Source: Micrococcus terreus
GTDB lineage: Bacteria > Actinomycetota > Actinomycetes > Actinomycetales > Micrococcaceae
DNA length: 64,000 nucleotides
Reading direction: 5' to 3'
Assembly: GCF_900116905.1 (NCBI RefSeq)
Contig: NZ_FPCG01000005.1
Coordinates: 1 to 64,000 of the forward strand
Below the pieces are notes generated by a model, which had not been told where the DNA came from, did no database searches, and saw only the letters and a program-made list of their open reading frames with translations. This document shows, piece by piece, positions 1 through 7,739 of the stretch. Both the position numbers and the translations under genes were made by a program. Numbering within the stretch: position 1 is the first letter of the stretch; each line of letters opens with the position of its first letter.

Positions 1-313
1 GATCGATGCACGGGGCGTCTTCGTCCACTGCCAGGGTGGCATCGACCAGTGCCGTCAGCGCCTGCGCCAGGTGCGAATCGGCGATCTCATATCGTGTCCG
101 ACGACCCTCGGGCTCGAAGACGACGATCCCGCAATCGCGCAGGCATGCCAGGTGGTTGGACACGTTCGGGCGTGTCAGGTCCAGATCTCGGGCCAGTTCC
201 GCCGGGTAAGCGGGATGGTCGAGCAGGGTCAAGATGATCCGGGATCGAGTGGGGTCGGCCAGTGCACGACCCAGGCGGTTCATCACGTCGAGACGCGAAG
301 CAATAGTCAGCAT
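1..313 (-). CDS. CmtR-type ArsR/SmtB metal repressor, 3' end outside window
   Basis: The reverse strand reads 104 codons from ATG at 313 to the window edge with no stop. The product is a winged-helix ArsR/SmtB repressor of the CmtR branch. It has the start region of that family, the recognition helix NVSNHLACLRDCG and the dimer-tail segment AVDEDAPC. Cysteines fall at residues 57, 61 and 102, the positions that bind Cd(II)/Pb(II) in Mycobacterium tuberculosis CmtR. Close paralogues start at 22818 and 29978. The effector gene should lie beyond the left edge, because the paralogues sit directly upstream of a P-type ATPase and a CadD transporter. Family and metal ligands are firm; the actual metal is inferred. 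Confidence 0.9.
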   Translation of the reverse strand, partial: MLTIASRLDVMNRLGRALADPTRSRIILTLLDHPAYPAELARDLDLTRPNVSNHLACLRDCGIVVFEPEGRRTRYEIADSHLAQALTALVDATLAVDEDAPCID

Positions 314-350
314 GGACTGAACTATACAGCGCGCACTGAACACTCGGTCA
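314..350 (-). promoter_or_regulatory. Promoter/operator of the cmtR-like gene, probably leaderless
   Basis: Read on the minus strand, a TATAGT -10 element ends 7 bases before the ATG, so transcription probably starts at or next to the start codon. Just upstream is a TTCAG/CTG dyad. The same arrangement, with only a few differences over about 34 bases, precedes the paralogue at 29978, which suggests a shared operator. Confidence 0.6.
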
Positions 351-374
351 CAGGCGTCCGCCCAGATCGCATGC

Positions 375-400
375 CCGTAAGGGGAACCCTCACCGGACAC
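375..400 (+). repeat. Dispersed 26-bp repeat, copy 1
   Basis: This stretch around GTAAGGGGAACCCTCACCG matches 11269-11293 in the same orientation with two mismatches and one indel. The rest of the gene-free stretch 351-663 shows no convincing gene. The two copies bracket the resolvase, merR and arsenic segment, so they may be relics of element ends or insertion targets. Confidence 0.4.
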
Positions 401-533
401 CACCGCTACTTATCGAGAGGAACGACGGCACGCCTGGCGGGCTGTCCCGTAAGACCCGTTGTCACTTTCAGAACCCGACTGCACTCTCAGGGCAGTGATC
501 CTGCGGGTGGTGCTGTTGGCTTCTGAACTCCGG

Positions 534-580
534 TTGCTCAAGAGTCCTATGCACTAACCCCGCTTTTGCTCAATAGTCCT
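534..580 (+). repeat. Pair of 15-bp direct repeats
   Basis: TTGCTCAAGAGTCCT at 534-548 recurs as TTGCTCAATAGTCCT at 566-580, 14 of 15 identical. The start-to-start spacing of 32 bases is about three helical turns, which puts both copies on one face of the DNA. They lie upstream of the serine recombinase gene and could be protein-binding sites of a mobile element. No function is proven. Confidence 0.4.
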
Positions 581-663
581 GTTCTCGAAAGGGACGCAGG
601 AACGACGAAGGCCGTCCACAAGTCCGAGGCGAATGCGACGGGGTCGGCGTCCGCCAGAGTCCA

Positions 664-786
664 TGTCACATTAATCCTCACCGTGGCCGTCTACGGCACA
701 TAGAATAGATGACAGGTTATGGGACAACTTTGCAAAACTTCGCGGGTTGCGAGTCCTCTGTCACGTAAACGAACGGATAAATGACA
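664..786 (+). promoter_or_regulatory. Candidate res site of the adjacent serine recombinase
   Basis: Two intervals bounded by TGTCA and TGACA lie directly upstream of the recombinase gene: 664-714 (51 bases) and 759-786 (28 bases). Resolvase subsites are typically imperfect dyads of about 25-35 bases placed next to tnpR, so the 28-base interval fits a subsite best. The longer interval is a weaker candidate. Confidence 0.4.
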
Positions 787-799
787 GTGGAGGTGCACG

Positions 800-1417
800 G
801 TGCTGGTCGGGTACATGCGAGTGTCCAAGGCCGACGGCTCCCAGACCACCGACCTGCAGCGCGATGCCCTGCTCGCCGCCGGCGTAGACCCCGAGGCACT
901 GTATGAGGACAAGGCTTCCGGCAAGACCGACGACCGCCCCCACCTGGCTGCCTGCCTGAAGGCCCTCCGGTCCGGGGACACTCTGCTGGTGTGGAAGCTG
1001 GACCGGCTCGGTCGGGACCTGCGCCATCTGGTCAACATCGTCCACGACCTCACCGAGCGGGGCGTGGGACTGAAGGTCCTTACCGGCCAGGGCGCGGCCA
1101 TCGACACCACCACCGCCTCGGGCAAGCTGGTGTTCGGGATCTTCGCGGCCCTGGCCGAGTTCGAACGCGAGCTGATCTCCGAACGCACCAAGGCCGGACT
1201 GGCCTCCGCCCGGGCCCGGGGCCGCAACGGCGGCCGCCCCTACAAGATGACCCCGGCCAAGATCCGCCTGGCGATGGCCTCGATGGGCAAGAAGGACACC
1301 AACGTCAGCGCGCTGTGTAAGGAGCTGGGCATCACCCGCCAGACCCTCTACCGCCACGTCTCACCCACCGGTGAACTGCGCGAGGCCGGACAGAAGGTGC
1401 TGGCCCAACGCCGATGA
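800..1417 (+). CDS. Serine recombinase (resolvase/invertase family)
   Basis: This 205-residue protein belongs to the small serine recombinase family of Tn3 resolvases and DNA invertases. The N-terminal YMRVS motif carries the nucleophilic serine at residue 9. VWKLDRLGRD and the helix AALAEFERELISERT are the conserved catalytic and dimer-interface segments. The C-terminus holds a helix-turn-helix (VSALCKELGITRQTLYRHV). The start is GTG at 800, preceded by a GGAGG at about 787. No partner transposase is visible nearby, so it may be a transposon remnant or a stand-alone resolvase acting on the dyads just upstream. Confidence 0.9.
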   Translation: MLVGYMRVSKADGSQTTDLQRDALLAAGVDPEALYEDKASGKTDDRPHLAACLKALRSGDTLLVWKLDRLGRDLRHLVNIVHDLTERGVGLKVLTGQGAAIDTTTASGKLVFGIFAALAEFERELISERTKAGLASARARGRNGGRPYKMTPAKIRLAMASMGKKDTNVSALCKELGITRQTLYRHVSPTGELREAGQKVLAQRR

Positions 1418-1464
1418 CCACCGCGGGCCACGGATCGATGCTCCGCTGAGTCCGGACCGCGACG

Positions 1465-1510
1465 CCGATGATGACCCGTCCAGGGGCGCGCCGTATGGCG
1501 CCCCGTCATC
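1465..1510. repeat. GC-rich extended inverted repeat
   Basis: GGGGCGC at 1483-1489 pairs with GCGCCCC at 1498-1504 around an 8-base loop, and the arms extend imperfectly into GATGAC/GTCATC. It follows the recombinase gene and could terminate its transcript, but no T-run follows on the plus strand. Confidence 0.35.
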
Positions 1511-1651
1511 GGGACGGACCACCGGACCGGTCATACGGGACGCGGCCCGCGGCGGACCACCGTTGATCCACGTGAGCTTCTGGTGTGTCCGGCGGTGGTT
1601 CCTCCAGCGGGTCTGCGTGGTTCCATTGCGACTAAGTCGCACGATGATGCG

Positions 1652-2287
1652 ATGGACGATATGACGGTGCAGCTGCTGGTCGCTTCTGTCGGTGTGTTCG
1701 GAGCACTTGCTGGAGCCTTGTTGAGCCAGTTGCTGGCGGGCAAGGCTGAGCGGCAGCGCCGTCTCGCAGAGGATCGGTCTCGGTGGTTGACTGACTCCCT
1801 CCGCGTCAACACGCGATTTTTGGCCGGTTCTCTGAGGCTCGAACGGGATTTATGGTCCGCAGCTGCGCAGCTCGACCATGATGATCGGCCGGTGCGTATG
1901 CCTGCACACAGCACGATCCTGCTGACGCCCGAGCAGGGGATCCCCGGAGTATTCGACGCCGTGACTCGGTCCATTCTCGTGGAGGCCGTAGAGGACGCAT
2001 TCGAGCGTCTCGATGCGCTGGAAGAGATGGTTGCTGAGATTGCCCTCGTAGGCACGGTCGAAGAAGTCCGCTCTGCCCAGGGCCTGCACGAAGCGCTATG
2101 GGACGCCGCCGGCGGTTTGGAGAGCTATCAAGCATTCGACGTCGTAACCGATGCCGTCTTACGTGCTAAAGCTGCACGAGACGCCTTCACGACAGCTTCA
2201 CGGGTGGCGCTGCGCCCTAGCGACAAGTCGCGCTCCAATGACCGGCCTCCTCGCCGTCTCGACGACGCGCCACCGGCATCTGGTTAG
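1652..2287 (+). CDS. Membrane-anchored protein of unknown function
   Basis: I do not recognise this family. From ATG at 1652 the product is 211 residues. One hydrophobic helix (VQLLVASVGVFGALAGALLS, about residues 5-24) is followed by a basic, charged, mostly helical cytoplasmic-type region with coiled-coil character (AERQRRLAEDRSRWL onward) and a polar tail. Codon use is less GC-biased than in neighbouring genes, which suggests separate acquisition. The upstream in-frame extension to 1583 lacks conserved character, so 1652 (or the ATG at 1661) is preferred. The topology resembles small phage- or plasmid-borne membrane proteins, but no role is proposed. Confidence 0.6.
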   Translation: MDDMTVQLLVASVGVFGALAGALLSQLLAGKAERQRRLAEDRSRWLTDSLRVNTRFLAGSLRLERDLWSAAAQLDHDDRPVRMPAHSTILLTPEQGIPGVFDAVTRSILVEAVEDAFERLDALEEMVAEIALVGTVEEVRSAQGLHEALWDAAGGLESYQAFDVVTDAVLRAKAARDAFTTASRVALRPSDKSRSNDRPPRRLDDAPPASG

Positions 2288-2362
2288 CGATCCCTAACGG
2301 ACACGTCTGAGCCCATGGTCGGAGCCGCCATTTAGCGATCACAGAAGGCCATTTAGCGATCA
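2284..2362 (+). repeat. Iterated TTAGCGATC repeats, possible insertion-sequence end
   Basis: GCCATTTAGCGATCA occurs identically at 2327-2341 and 2348-2362, with starts 21 bases apart (two helical turns). A shorter TTAGCGATC lies at 2284-2292. Multiple short repeats of this kind occur at IS21-family ends, where they bind the transposase. No istA gene is adjacent, so this would be a solitary end. Confidence 0.45.
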
Positions 2363-2389
2363 AATCCACAGGCAGGGAACTTCTTAAAG

Positions 2390-2418
2390 AAGGGTGGGGG
2401 CCATTGGCCCCCACCCTT
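2390..2418 (-). terminator. Rho-independent terminator of the merR operon
   Basis: A perfect 13-bp stem (AAGGGTGGGGGCC pairing with GGCCCCCACCCTT) encloses a 3-base loop. On the minus strand it is followed by a T-rich CTTT stretch. It begins 7 bases beyond the stop codon of the cysteine-rich peptide, closing the two-gene transcript. Confidence 0.8.
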
Positions 2419-2424
2419 GGTGTT

Positions 2425-2484
2425 CTAGCAGCCGCAGCCGCAGTTCTCGGGCCGGCAGGTCGGGTCGTTGCAGCAGTCGTTCAT
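2425..2484 (-). CDS. 19-residue cysteine-rich peptide, possible metallothionein-like metal ligand
   Basis: The reading frame encodes MNDCCNDPTCRPENCGCGC: six cysteines in 19 residues, as CC, C, C, and CGCGC ending the chain. Its ATG is 6 bases after the merR stop. A near-perfect Shine-Dalgarno (GGAGGTGATC) overlaps that stop, so translation is coupled, and a strong terminator follows. This context argues that it is a real gene although it is tiny. Density and spacing of cysteines suit soft-metal binding (Cd, Zn, Cu(I), As(III), Hg), as in small actinobacterial metallothioneins, but I do not recognise a named family. Which metal it binds is unknown. Confidence 0.75.
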   Translation of the reverse strand: MNDCCNDPTCRPENCGCGC

Positions 2485-2490
2485 CTTGGA

Positions 2491-2916
2491 TCACCTCCCG
2501 TTCTGTTGGAGCCAGGTTCCGGGGGCCGGTTGGGGGCAGTCCCCGGCGGGCAGTCCCTCGAGCATGGTGACCATCTCGGTGCGCAGGGCTTCGAGGCGTT
2601 GGATCTGGGCGTCCACCTCGGCCAGGCGCCGGGTGAGGAAGTCGGCGGCGGGTTCGCAAGGACAGGTGCCGGTGTCCCTGATGGTCAGCAGGTTGCCGAT
2701 GTCCTCCAGCCGCAGGCCCAGTCGTTGGGCGCCCTGGATGAAGTGCAGACGGTCGACCGCCTCGGGGCCGTAGGCGCGATACCCGCCCGGGGTGCGGGCC
2801 GTCGGGGGCAACAGGCCCGCCTTTTCGTAGTACCGGATCGTGTCCGTACTCAGGCCGGCCGCCTCGGCGAGTTCACCGATCCGCATGCCCTGCCGGAGCG
2901 CTGTCTGGGTCGTCAT
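2491..2916 (-). CDS. MerR-family heavy-metal-responsive regulator
   Basis: The 141-residue protein has a MerR winged helix (RIGELAEAAGLSTDTIRYYEKAGLL), the RTPGGYRAY wing and a long dimerisation helix around residues 94-120. Cysteines at 85, 87 (TCPCEP) and 127 (GDCP) sit where metal-sensing MerR proteins place ligands. The tail is shorter than that of relatives with a further Cys-His. I start it at ATG 2916, because the upstream in-frame ATG at 2943 lies inside the promoter. The next gene is the cysteine-rich peptide, so the pair forms one autoregulated metal-response unit. The metal cannot be read from sequence. Confidence 0.88.
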   Translation of the reverse strand: MTTQTALRQGMRIGELAEAAGLSTDTIRYYEKAGLLPPTARTPGGYRAYGPEAVDRLHFIQGAQRLGLRLEDIGNLLTIRDTGTCPCEPAADFLTRRLAEVDAQIQRLEALRTEMVTMLEGLPAGDCPQPAPGTWLQQNGR

Positions 2917-2954
2917 GCACTGACGATAAACCTTGGAGTCCACTCCAAGGTCAA
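2917..2954 (-). promoter_or_regulatory. MerR-type autoregulated promoter with 20-bp spacer
   Basis: On the minus strand TTGACC (2954-2949) and TATCGT (2928-2923) are separated by 20 bases, the over-long spacing typical of MerR-activated promoters. The spacer carries a perfect 9-2-9 dyad, CCTTGGAGTCCACTCCAAGG, at 2931-2950. The -10 element ends 6 bases before the merR ATG, so the transcript is probably leaderless. Confidence 0.85.
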
Positions 2955-2964
2955 GACCTGCGGA

Positions 2965-4134
2965 CTATTTTTTTCGACCGTTTTCCAGGGTGTGGGTGAG
3001 GTGCTCGGTGGCAGCGGTGACGGTGGCCCGGGCGGGGGCACCGACCCCGATGAGGGTGGCCGAGGCCGGGCCGCACCAGTCCCCGTAGCCGAGGAAGAAC
3101 ATCCCGGCGCGGTCACCGGATCGGGTGGGCAGGTCGCGGTCCGTGGCCGGGGTGGTGCCGTCCATGCTCAGGCCCAGGGGGCGCAGGTGACCGAGGTCGG
3201 GGCGGAAGCCGGTGCACCAGAGCACCGTATCGACCTCCAGGGTGCGGCCATCGTCCCAGCGGATGCCGGTGGGAGTGAAGCCGGTGAACATCGGGGCGGC
3301 CTCCAGTCGGCCGGCGTCGCGGGCCGCGCGCACCGGGGGCACGGCGACGATGTCCCCGAGGGACCCGACCCCGCCGGAGCTGGGCTCGCCGCGGCCCACG
3401 GCCTGGACGTGCTCGGTGGCCAGGGCGAACAGGGCCCGGCCGTCGACCTCGTCGGGCAGGTAGCGCGGTGACCGGCGGGTCACCCAGGTCACCGACTTGG
3501 CGGCCGGGAGCAGGTCGGCTGCGATCTGCGCCCCGGAGTTCCCCCCGCCGACCACCACCACCCGCTGCCCGGTAAAAGGGGTGCGGCTGCGGTAGCCGGT
3601 GGTGTGCAACTGCGTCCCGGTGAACTCCTCCGCGCCGGGGAGCCGGGGCACGAAGGGGCGGCGCCAGGAGCCGGTGGCGTTGATGATGACTGTGCTCTCC
3701 CAGGTGCCCCGGTCCGTCCGGGTGAGGTAGCCACCGTCGGGGCCGGCGGGGTGGTCCTCGACGGCGTGGACGGTGACGGGTCGGTGCACCGGCAGCTCGT
3801 AGCGGTCCTCGTAGGTGCGCAGGTAGGACACCACGTGTTCGGCGGAGGGGTTGCCCGCCCCGGTCCAGGGCGGCATCCGGTAGCCGGGCAGGGAGCTGTA
3901 GGCGGCCGGGGAGAACAGTTCCAGGGTGTCCCAGTAGTGCTGCCAGGCCCCGCCGGGCTGGGTGTTGGCGTCCAGGATCGCGTAACTGGGCGCCGGTCCG
4001 CCGCGGCCCCGGGCGGCGTCGCGGGTCAGGCGGTGCAGGTAGAACCCGGCGGCCAGGCCGGCCTGTCCGCCGCCGATCACCAGGACGTCGACCTGCCGGG
4101 CAGGCCCGATGGATACGTCGGGACGGTCAGCCAA
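2965..4134 (-). CDS. arsO: Flavin-dependent monooxygenase of the arsenic locus (ArsO-like)
   Basis: This 389-residue protein is a group-B-type flavoprotein. It has an N-terminal FAD Rossmann motif (VIGGGQAGLAAGFYL), an FMO-type segment near FTGTQLHTTGYRS, an NADPH motif (VVGGGNSGAQIA) and the late CTGFRPD motif. Such genes are frequent in actinobacterial ars operons and are named arsO; their substrate there is not settled. It starts at TTG 4134 inside the end of arsR (8-base overlap TTGGCTGA), so it is translationally coupled to the repressor. Identification as a flavin monooxygenase is firm; the arsenic role rests on location. Confidence 0.82.
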   Translation of the reverse strand: MADRPDVSIGPARQVDVLVIGGGQAGLAAGFYLHRLTRDAARGRGGPAPSYAILDANTQPGGAWQHYWDTLELFSPAAYSSLPGYRMPPWTGAGNPSAEHVVSYLRTYEDRYELPVHRPVTVHAVEDHPAGPDGGYLTRTDRGTWESTVIINATGSWRRPFVPRLPGAEEFTGTQLHTTGYRSRTPFTGQRVVVVGGGNSGAQIAADLLPAAKSVTWVTRRSPRYLPDEVDGRALFALATEHVQAVGRGEPSSGGVGSLGDIVAVPPVRAARDAGRLEAAPMFTGFTPTGIRWDDGRTLEVDTVLWCTGFRPDLGHLRPLGLSMDGTTPATDRDLPTRSGDRAGMFFLGYGDWCGPASATLIGVGAPARATVTAATEHLTHTLENGRKK

Positions 4135-4504
4135 GGTCCAGGACGCGGCGCAGCTCGGCGAAGGCCTCGGGGATGACGCTGTAGTGGGCCCGGGTGCCGC
4201 GCTGTTCCCGGGTGACCAGCCCGGCCTCCACCAGCTTCTTCATGTGGTGGCTCACGGTGGGCTGGCTGATGCCGAGCTCCTCGGTCAGGTCGCAGGAGCA
4301 CACCGCCGCGCAGCCCTGGGCGGCCACGTGCGAGAGCAGGCGCAGGCGCATCGGCTCGGCCAGGGCCTTGAGCATCCCGGCCAGCCGCTGCGCGTCCGGG
4401 GCGTCGAGCGGCCCCTCGGACAGGGGGCAGCACTCCAGGACGCCGGCGCCGGGCTGGTCGCGGTCGGTGTCGAAGGGGGCGGAGAGGGTGACTGTCGGGG
4501 CCAT
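4127..4504 (-). CDS. arsR: ArsR arsenite-responsive repressor
   Basis: The 125-residue winged-helix repressor has a recognition segment ISQPTVSHHMKKLVEAGLV. An N-terminal cysteine pair (C25, C26 in LECCPL) and cysteines at 65, 69 and 71 (GCAAVCSCDL) resemble the Cys-Cys plus distant Cys arsenite site of Corynebacterium ArsR, rather than the CVC-type site of the E. coli protein. The gene is divergent from acr3, and both face an ATCGATAT dyad. ATG 4504 is preferred over the GTG at 4507. It is expected to leave DNA on As(III)/Sb(III) binding and to derepress both transcripts. Confidence 0.93.
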   Translation of the reverse strand: MAPTVTLSAPFDTDRDQPGAGVLECCPLSEGPLDAPDAQRLAGMLKALAEPMRLRLLSHVAAQGCAAVCSCDLTEELGISQPTVSHHMKKLVEAGLVTREQRGTRAHYSVIPEAFAELRRVLDLG

Positions 4505-4518
4505 CACCCCATCCTACA

Positions 4519-4560
4519 TTGACGGACATCGATATGCCCATGTAGCGTCCATATCGATAT
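4519..4560. promoter_or_regulatory. Divergent arsR/acr3 promoter with ArsR operator
   Basis: ATCGATAT at 4528-4535 and ATATCGAT at 4551-4558 form a perfect 8-bp dyad around 15 bases, in an AT-rich island between divergent genes. For acr3 a TTGACG (4519-4524) and TAGCGT (4543-4548) provide plausible -35 and -10 elements with an 18-base spacer. A repressor on the dyad would block both directions. Confidence 0.7.
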
Positions 4561-4586
4561 TGGTCGATACAACAGATGGGTTCCCC

Positions 4587-5711
4587 GTGAGCGTCACCAC
4601 CACCGCACCGCCGCCCGCCCAGCAGGGCGTGATGAAGGAGATGTCCTTCCTGGACCGCTGGCTGCCGGCCTGGATCGGGCTGGCCATGGTCGCCGGGCTC
4701 CTGCTGGGCCGGTTCATCCCGGGACTGAACACCGCCCTGGAGGCGGTGAAGATCGGGGAGGTGTCCCTGCCGATCGCCATCGGGCTGTTGGTGATGATGT
4801 ACCCGGTGCTGGCCAAGGTCCGCTACGACGAGACCCACCGGGTGGCCGGGGACAAGCGGCTGATGATCACCTCCCTGGTGCTGAACTGGGTCGTCGGCCC
4901 GGCGCTGATGTTCGCCCTGGCCTGGATGCTGCTGCCGGACCTGCCGGAGTACCGGACCGGGCTGATCATCGTCGGGCTGGCCCGCTGCATCGCCATGGTG
5001 TTCATCTGGAACGACCTGGCCTGCGGGGACCGCGAGGCCGCCGCCGTGCTGGTCGCCATCAACTCCGTCTTCCAGGTCATCGCCTTCGGCGCCCTGGGCT
5101 GGTTCTACCTCCAGGTGCTGCCGTCCTGGCTGGGCCTGCCCACCACGTCCGCCGACTTCTCCGTCTGGGCGATCGTGCTCAGCGTGCTGGTGTTCCTCGG
5201 CATCCCGCTGCTGGCCGGGTTCCTCACCCGCACCCTGGGCGAGAAGGCCAAGGGCCGCACCTGGTACGAGGAGACGTTCCTGCCGCGGATCGGACCGTGG
5301 GCCCTGTACGGGCTGCTGTTCACCATCGTGCTGCTCTTCGCCCTGCAGGGCGAGGCCATCACCTCCAACCCCTGGGACGTGGCCCGCATCGCCCTGCCGC
5401 TGCTGGCCTACTTCGTGCTGATGTTCGGCATCGCGCTGCTGGCCTCCAAGGCCGTGGGCCTGGGCTACGCCAAGTCCACCACCGTGGCCTTCACCGCCGC
5501 GGGGAACAACTTCGAGTTGGCCATCGCCGTGGCCATCGGCACCTTCGGGGTGACCTCCGGCCAGGCCCTAGCCGGCGTCGTCGGCCCCCTGATCGAGGTC
5601 CCCGTGCTCGTCGGGCTCATCTACGTCTGCCTGTGGGCCGGACGTAAGCTCTTCCCCGGCGACCCGACCGTCCCGGCCCGGCCCGAGACCGCCGCCGCGC
5701 GCCGCCACTGA
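4587..5711 (+). CDS. acr3: Acr3 arsenite efflux permease
   Basis: The product is a 374-residue integral membrane protein of the ACR3/BASS superfamily with about ten membrane helices. It exports As(III), driven by membrane potential. Diagnostic segments are the LGRFIPGL region near the start, [19 protein letters not shown] with the conserved cysteine of transmembrane helix 4, and [18 protein letters not shown] near the end. GTG 4587 is chosen because it gives the family N-terminus ([12 protein letters not shown]) and sits just after the promoter. It heads a plus-strand cluster with the arsenate reductases and trxB. Confidence 0.93.
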   Translation: MSVTTTAPPPAQQGVMKEMSFLDRWLPAWIGLAMVAGLLLGRFIPGLNTALEAVKIGEVSLPIAIGLLVMMYPVLAKVRYDETHRVAGDKRLMITSLVLNWVVGPALMFALAWMLLPDLPEYRTGLIIVGLARCIAMVFIWNDLACGDREAAAVLVAINSVFQVIAFGALGWFYLQVLPSWLGLPTTSADFSVWAIVLSVLVFLGIPLLAGFLTRTLGEKAKGRTWYEETFLPRIGPWALYGLLFTIVLLFALQGEAITSNPWDVARIALPLLAYFVLMFGIALLASKAVGLGYAKSTTVAFTAAGNNFELAIAVAIGTFGVTSGQALAGVVGPLIEVPVLVGLIYVCLWAGRKLFPGDPTVPARPETAAARRH

Positions 5712-5740
5712 ACCCCCACACCCCGACAGGAGAGCTAGAG

Positions 5741-6193
5741 ATGACCACCCCAGAGTCCCCGTCCCGGCCGTCCGTGTTGTTCGTCTGCGCCAAGAATGGC
5801 GGCAAGTCCCAGATGGCCGCGGCCCTGATGGAACACCACGCCGCCGGGACCGTCGAGGTCCACTCCGCCGGCACCAAGCCCGGCGAGTCGATCAACGCCC
5901 TCTCGGCCGAGGTCATCGCCGAGGTCGGGGCGGACATGTCCGCCGGGCACCCCAAGCCCATCGACCCGCAGCTGCTGGCCCGCGTGGACCGCGTCATCGT
6001 GCTCGGCGACGAGGCCCGCGTCGACCCCGTGAAGGGGATGGCCGGGACCATTCAGACCTGGCACACCGACGAGCCCTCCACCCGCGGCATCGAGGGGATC
6101 GAGCGGATGCGCCTGGTCCGCGACGACATCGACGCCCGGGTGCGCACCCTGCTCACCGAGCTCACCGGGGCCGGCGACAGCACCCCCTCCTGA
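5741..6193 (+). CDS. Arsenate-reductase-family protein with Lys in the P-loop
   Basis: This 150-residue protein has the low-molecular-weight tyrosine phosphatase/arsenate reductase fold. It begins with [19 protein letters not shown] and contains the [12 protein letters not shown] segment. The P-loop reads C16-X5-K22-S, so the arginine that binds the oxyanion in CX5RS enzymes is lysine. The GCGDACP segment of the neighbouring reductases is replaced by [11 protein letters not shown]. Relatives with a CAKNGGKS loop are common in actinobacterial ars clusters. Weak, altered or regulatory activity is possible. It sits 29 bases after acr3, consistent with one operon. Confidence 0.85.
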   Translation: MTTPESPSRPSVLFVCAKNGGKSQMAAALMEHHAAGTVEVHSAGTKPGESINALSAEVIAEVGADMSAGHPKPIDPQLLARVDRVIVLGDEARVDPVKGMAGTIQTWHTDEPSTRGIEGIERMRLVRDDIDARVRTLLTELTGAGDSTPS

Positions 6194-6249
6194 CACCCTC
6201 TGGCTGCTTACCTCCCCCTAATCGCCTCCTAACAGAAACGGATGACTTG

Positions 6250-6699
6250 ATGACCGCAGAGACCACCCCCGAGACCGCCACGACCCCGAAGCCCTCGGTG
6301 CTGTTCGTGTGCGTGCACAACGCCGGCCGCTCCCAGATGGCCGCCGCCTACCTCCAGCACCTCTCGGACGGACGCATCGAGGTCCGCTCCGCCGGCTCCG
6401 CCCCGGCCGAGACCGTCAACCCGGCCGCCGTGCAGGCGATGGCCGAAGAGGGCATCGACATCAGCGCCAACCAGCCCAAGGTCCTCACCGACGAGGCGGT
6501 CCAGGACTCGGACGTGGTCATCACCATGGGCTGTGGGGACGCCTGCCCGTTCTACCCGGGCAAGCGCTACGAGGACTGGAAGCTCGAGGACCCCGCCGGC
6601 CAGGGCATTGAGGGCGTCCGCCCGATCCGGGACGAGATCAAGACCCGCATCCAGCAGCTCATCACCGAACTGCTCCCCGCCGGCACCTCCACGAACTGA
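6250..6699 (+). CDS. arsC: Arsenate reductase, LMW-PTP family, mycothiol type
   Basis: The 149-residue protein has the canonical loop CVHNAGRS (C21, R27), the RSAGSAP strand-loop and the [22 protein letters not shown] segment of actinobacterial arsenate-mycothiol transferases. In Corynebacterium the homologues attach arsenate to mycothiol and release arsenite with mycoredoxin. The As(III) made here would be exported by Acr3. ATG 6250 is favoured over TTG 6247. This is the most canonical of the three reductase-like genes in the cluster. Confidence 0.92.
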   Translation: MTAETTPETATTPKPSVLFVCVHNAGRSQMAAAYLQHLSDGRIEVRSAGSAPAETVNPAAVQAMAEEGIDISANQPKVLTDEAVQDSDVVITMGCGDACPFYPGKRYEDWKLEDPAGQGIEGVRPIRDEIKTRIQQLITELLPAGTSTN

Positions 6700-6713
6700 C
6701 GGCGGGCCACCCC

Positions 6714-7739
6714 ATGGACACCACGACCACGAACACCACCAGCACCGAGGCCACGAGTACTGAGGCCACCGACCAGCTGATCATCATCGGCTCCGGTCCG
6801 GCCGGCTACACCGCCGCGATCTACGCCGCCCGCGCCGGGCTCACCCCGCGGGTGATCGCCGGATCCGTCACCCACGGCGGGGCGCTGATGACCACCACCG
6901 AGGTGGAGAACTTCCCCGGCTTCCCCGGCGGCATCCAGGGCCCGGAACTGATGGCCGGACTGGCCGAACAGGCCACCCGCTTCGGCGCGGTCATCGAGTA
7001 CGACGACGCCGCCACCGTCCAGCTCACCGGGCACCTCAAGCAGGTCACCACCCTGGCCGGGAAGACGTACCGGGCCCCGGCGGTGATCGTGGCCACCGGC
7101 TCGGCCTACAAGGAACTCGGCCTCCCCGAGGAAAAGCGCCTCAGCGGGCACGGGGTGTCCTGGTGCGCCACCTGCGACGGATTCTTCTTCCGCGACCAGG
7201 ACATCATCGTCATCGGCGGCGGGGACTCGGCCATGGAAGAGGCCCTGTTCCTGACCCGCTTCGCCAAGACCGTCACCGTCGTGGTCCGCCGCGATGCGCT
7301 GCGGGCCTCGAAGATCATGGCCGCCCGCGCCAAGGACAACGAGAAGATCCGCTTTGCCTACAACAGCAAGGTCACCGCCATCCACGGTGCCGACAAGGTC
7401 ACCGGGGTCACCCTGGCCGACACCGTCACCGGCGAGACCCGTGAGGTGGCCGCGACCGGGGTGTTCGTGGCGATCGGGCACCTGCCCCGCACCGAGCTGG
7501 TCGCCGGCCAGCTGGAGCTGGACGATGAGGGGTACATCGTGGTGGACGCCCGCACCACTCACACCAACCTGCACGGGGTGTTCGCCTGCGGGGATGCGGT
7601 GGATCACCGCTACCGTCAGGCCATCACCGCCGCCGGGACCGGCTGCGCCGCGGCCCTGGACGCCGAACGCTACCTGGCCGCCCTGAGTGATGCCGACAGC
7701 ATCGCCACTGCACTCGTCGAGGAGCCCACCCATGGCTGA
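6714..7739 (+). CDS. trxB: Thioredoxin reductase (TrxB)
   Basis: The 341-residue flavoprotein has the FAD motif GSGPAG (26-31), the redox pair CATC (C151, C154), an NADPH motif [10 protein letters not shown] and the terminal [24 protein letters not shown] segment. A threonine-rich start of about 18 residues precedes the conserved fold. It would transfer electrons from NADPH to a thioredoxin that regenerates arsenate reductase or other thiols. It lies 14 bases after arsC and overlaps the next flavoprotein gene. No dedicated thioredoxin gene is adjacent. Confidence 0.93.
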   Translation: MDTTTTNTTSTEATSTEATDQLIIIGSGPAGYTAAIYAARAGLTPRVIAGSVTHGGALMTTTEVENFPGFPGGIQGPELMAGLAEQATRFGAVIEYDDAATVQLTGHLKQVTTLAGKTYRAPAVIVATGSAYKELGLPEEKRLSGHGVSWCATCDGFFFRDQDIIVIGGGDSAMEEALFLTRFAKTVTVVVRRDALRASKIMAARAKDNEKIRFAYNSKVTAIHGADKVTGVTLADTVTGETREVAATGVFVAIGHLPRTELVAGQLELDDEGYIVVDARTTHTNLHGVFACGDAVDHRYRQAITAAGTGCAAALDAERYLAALSDADSIATALVEEPTHG

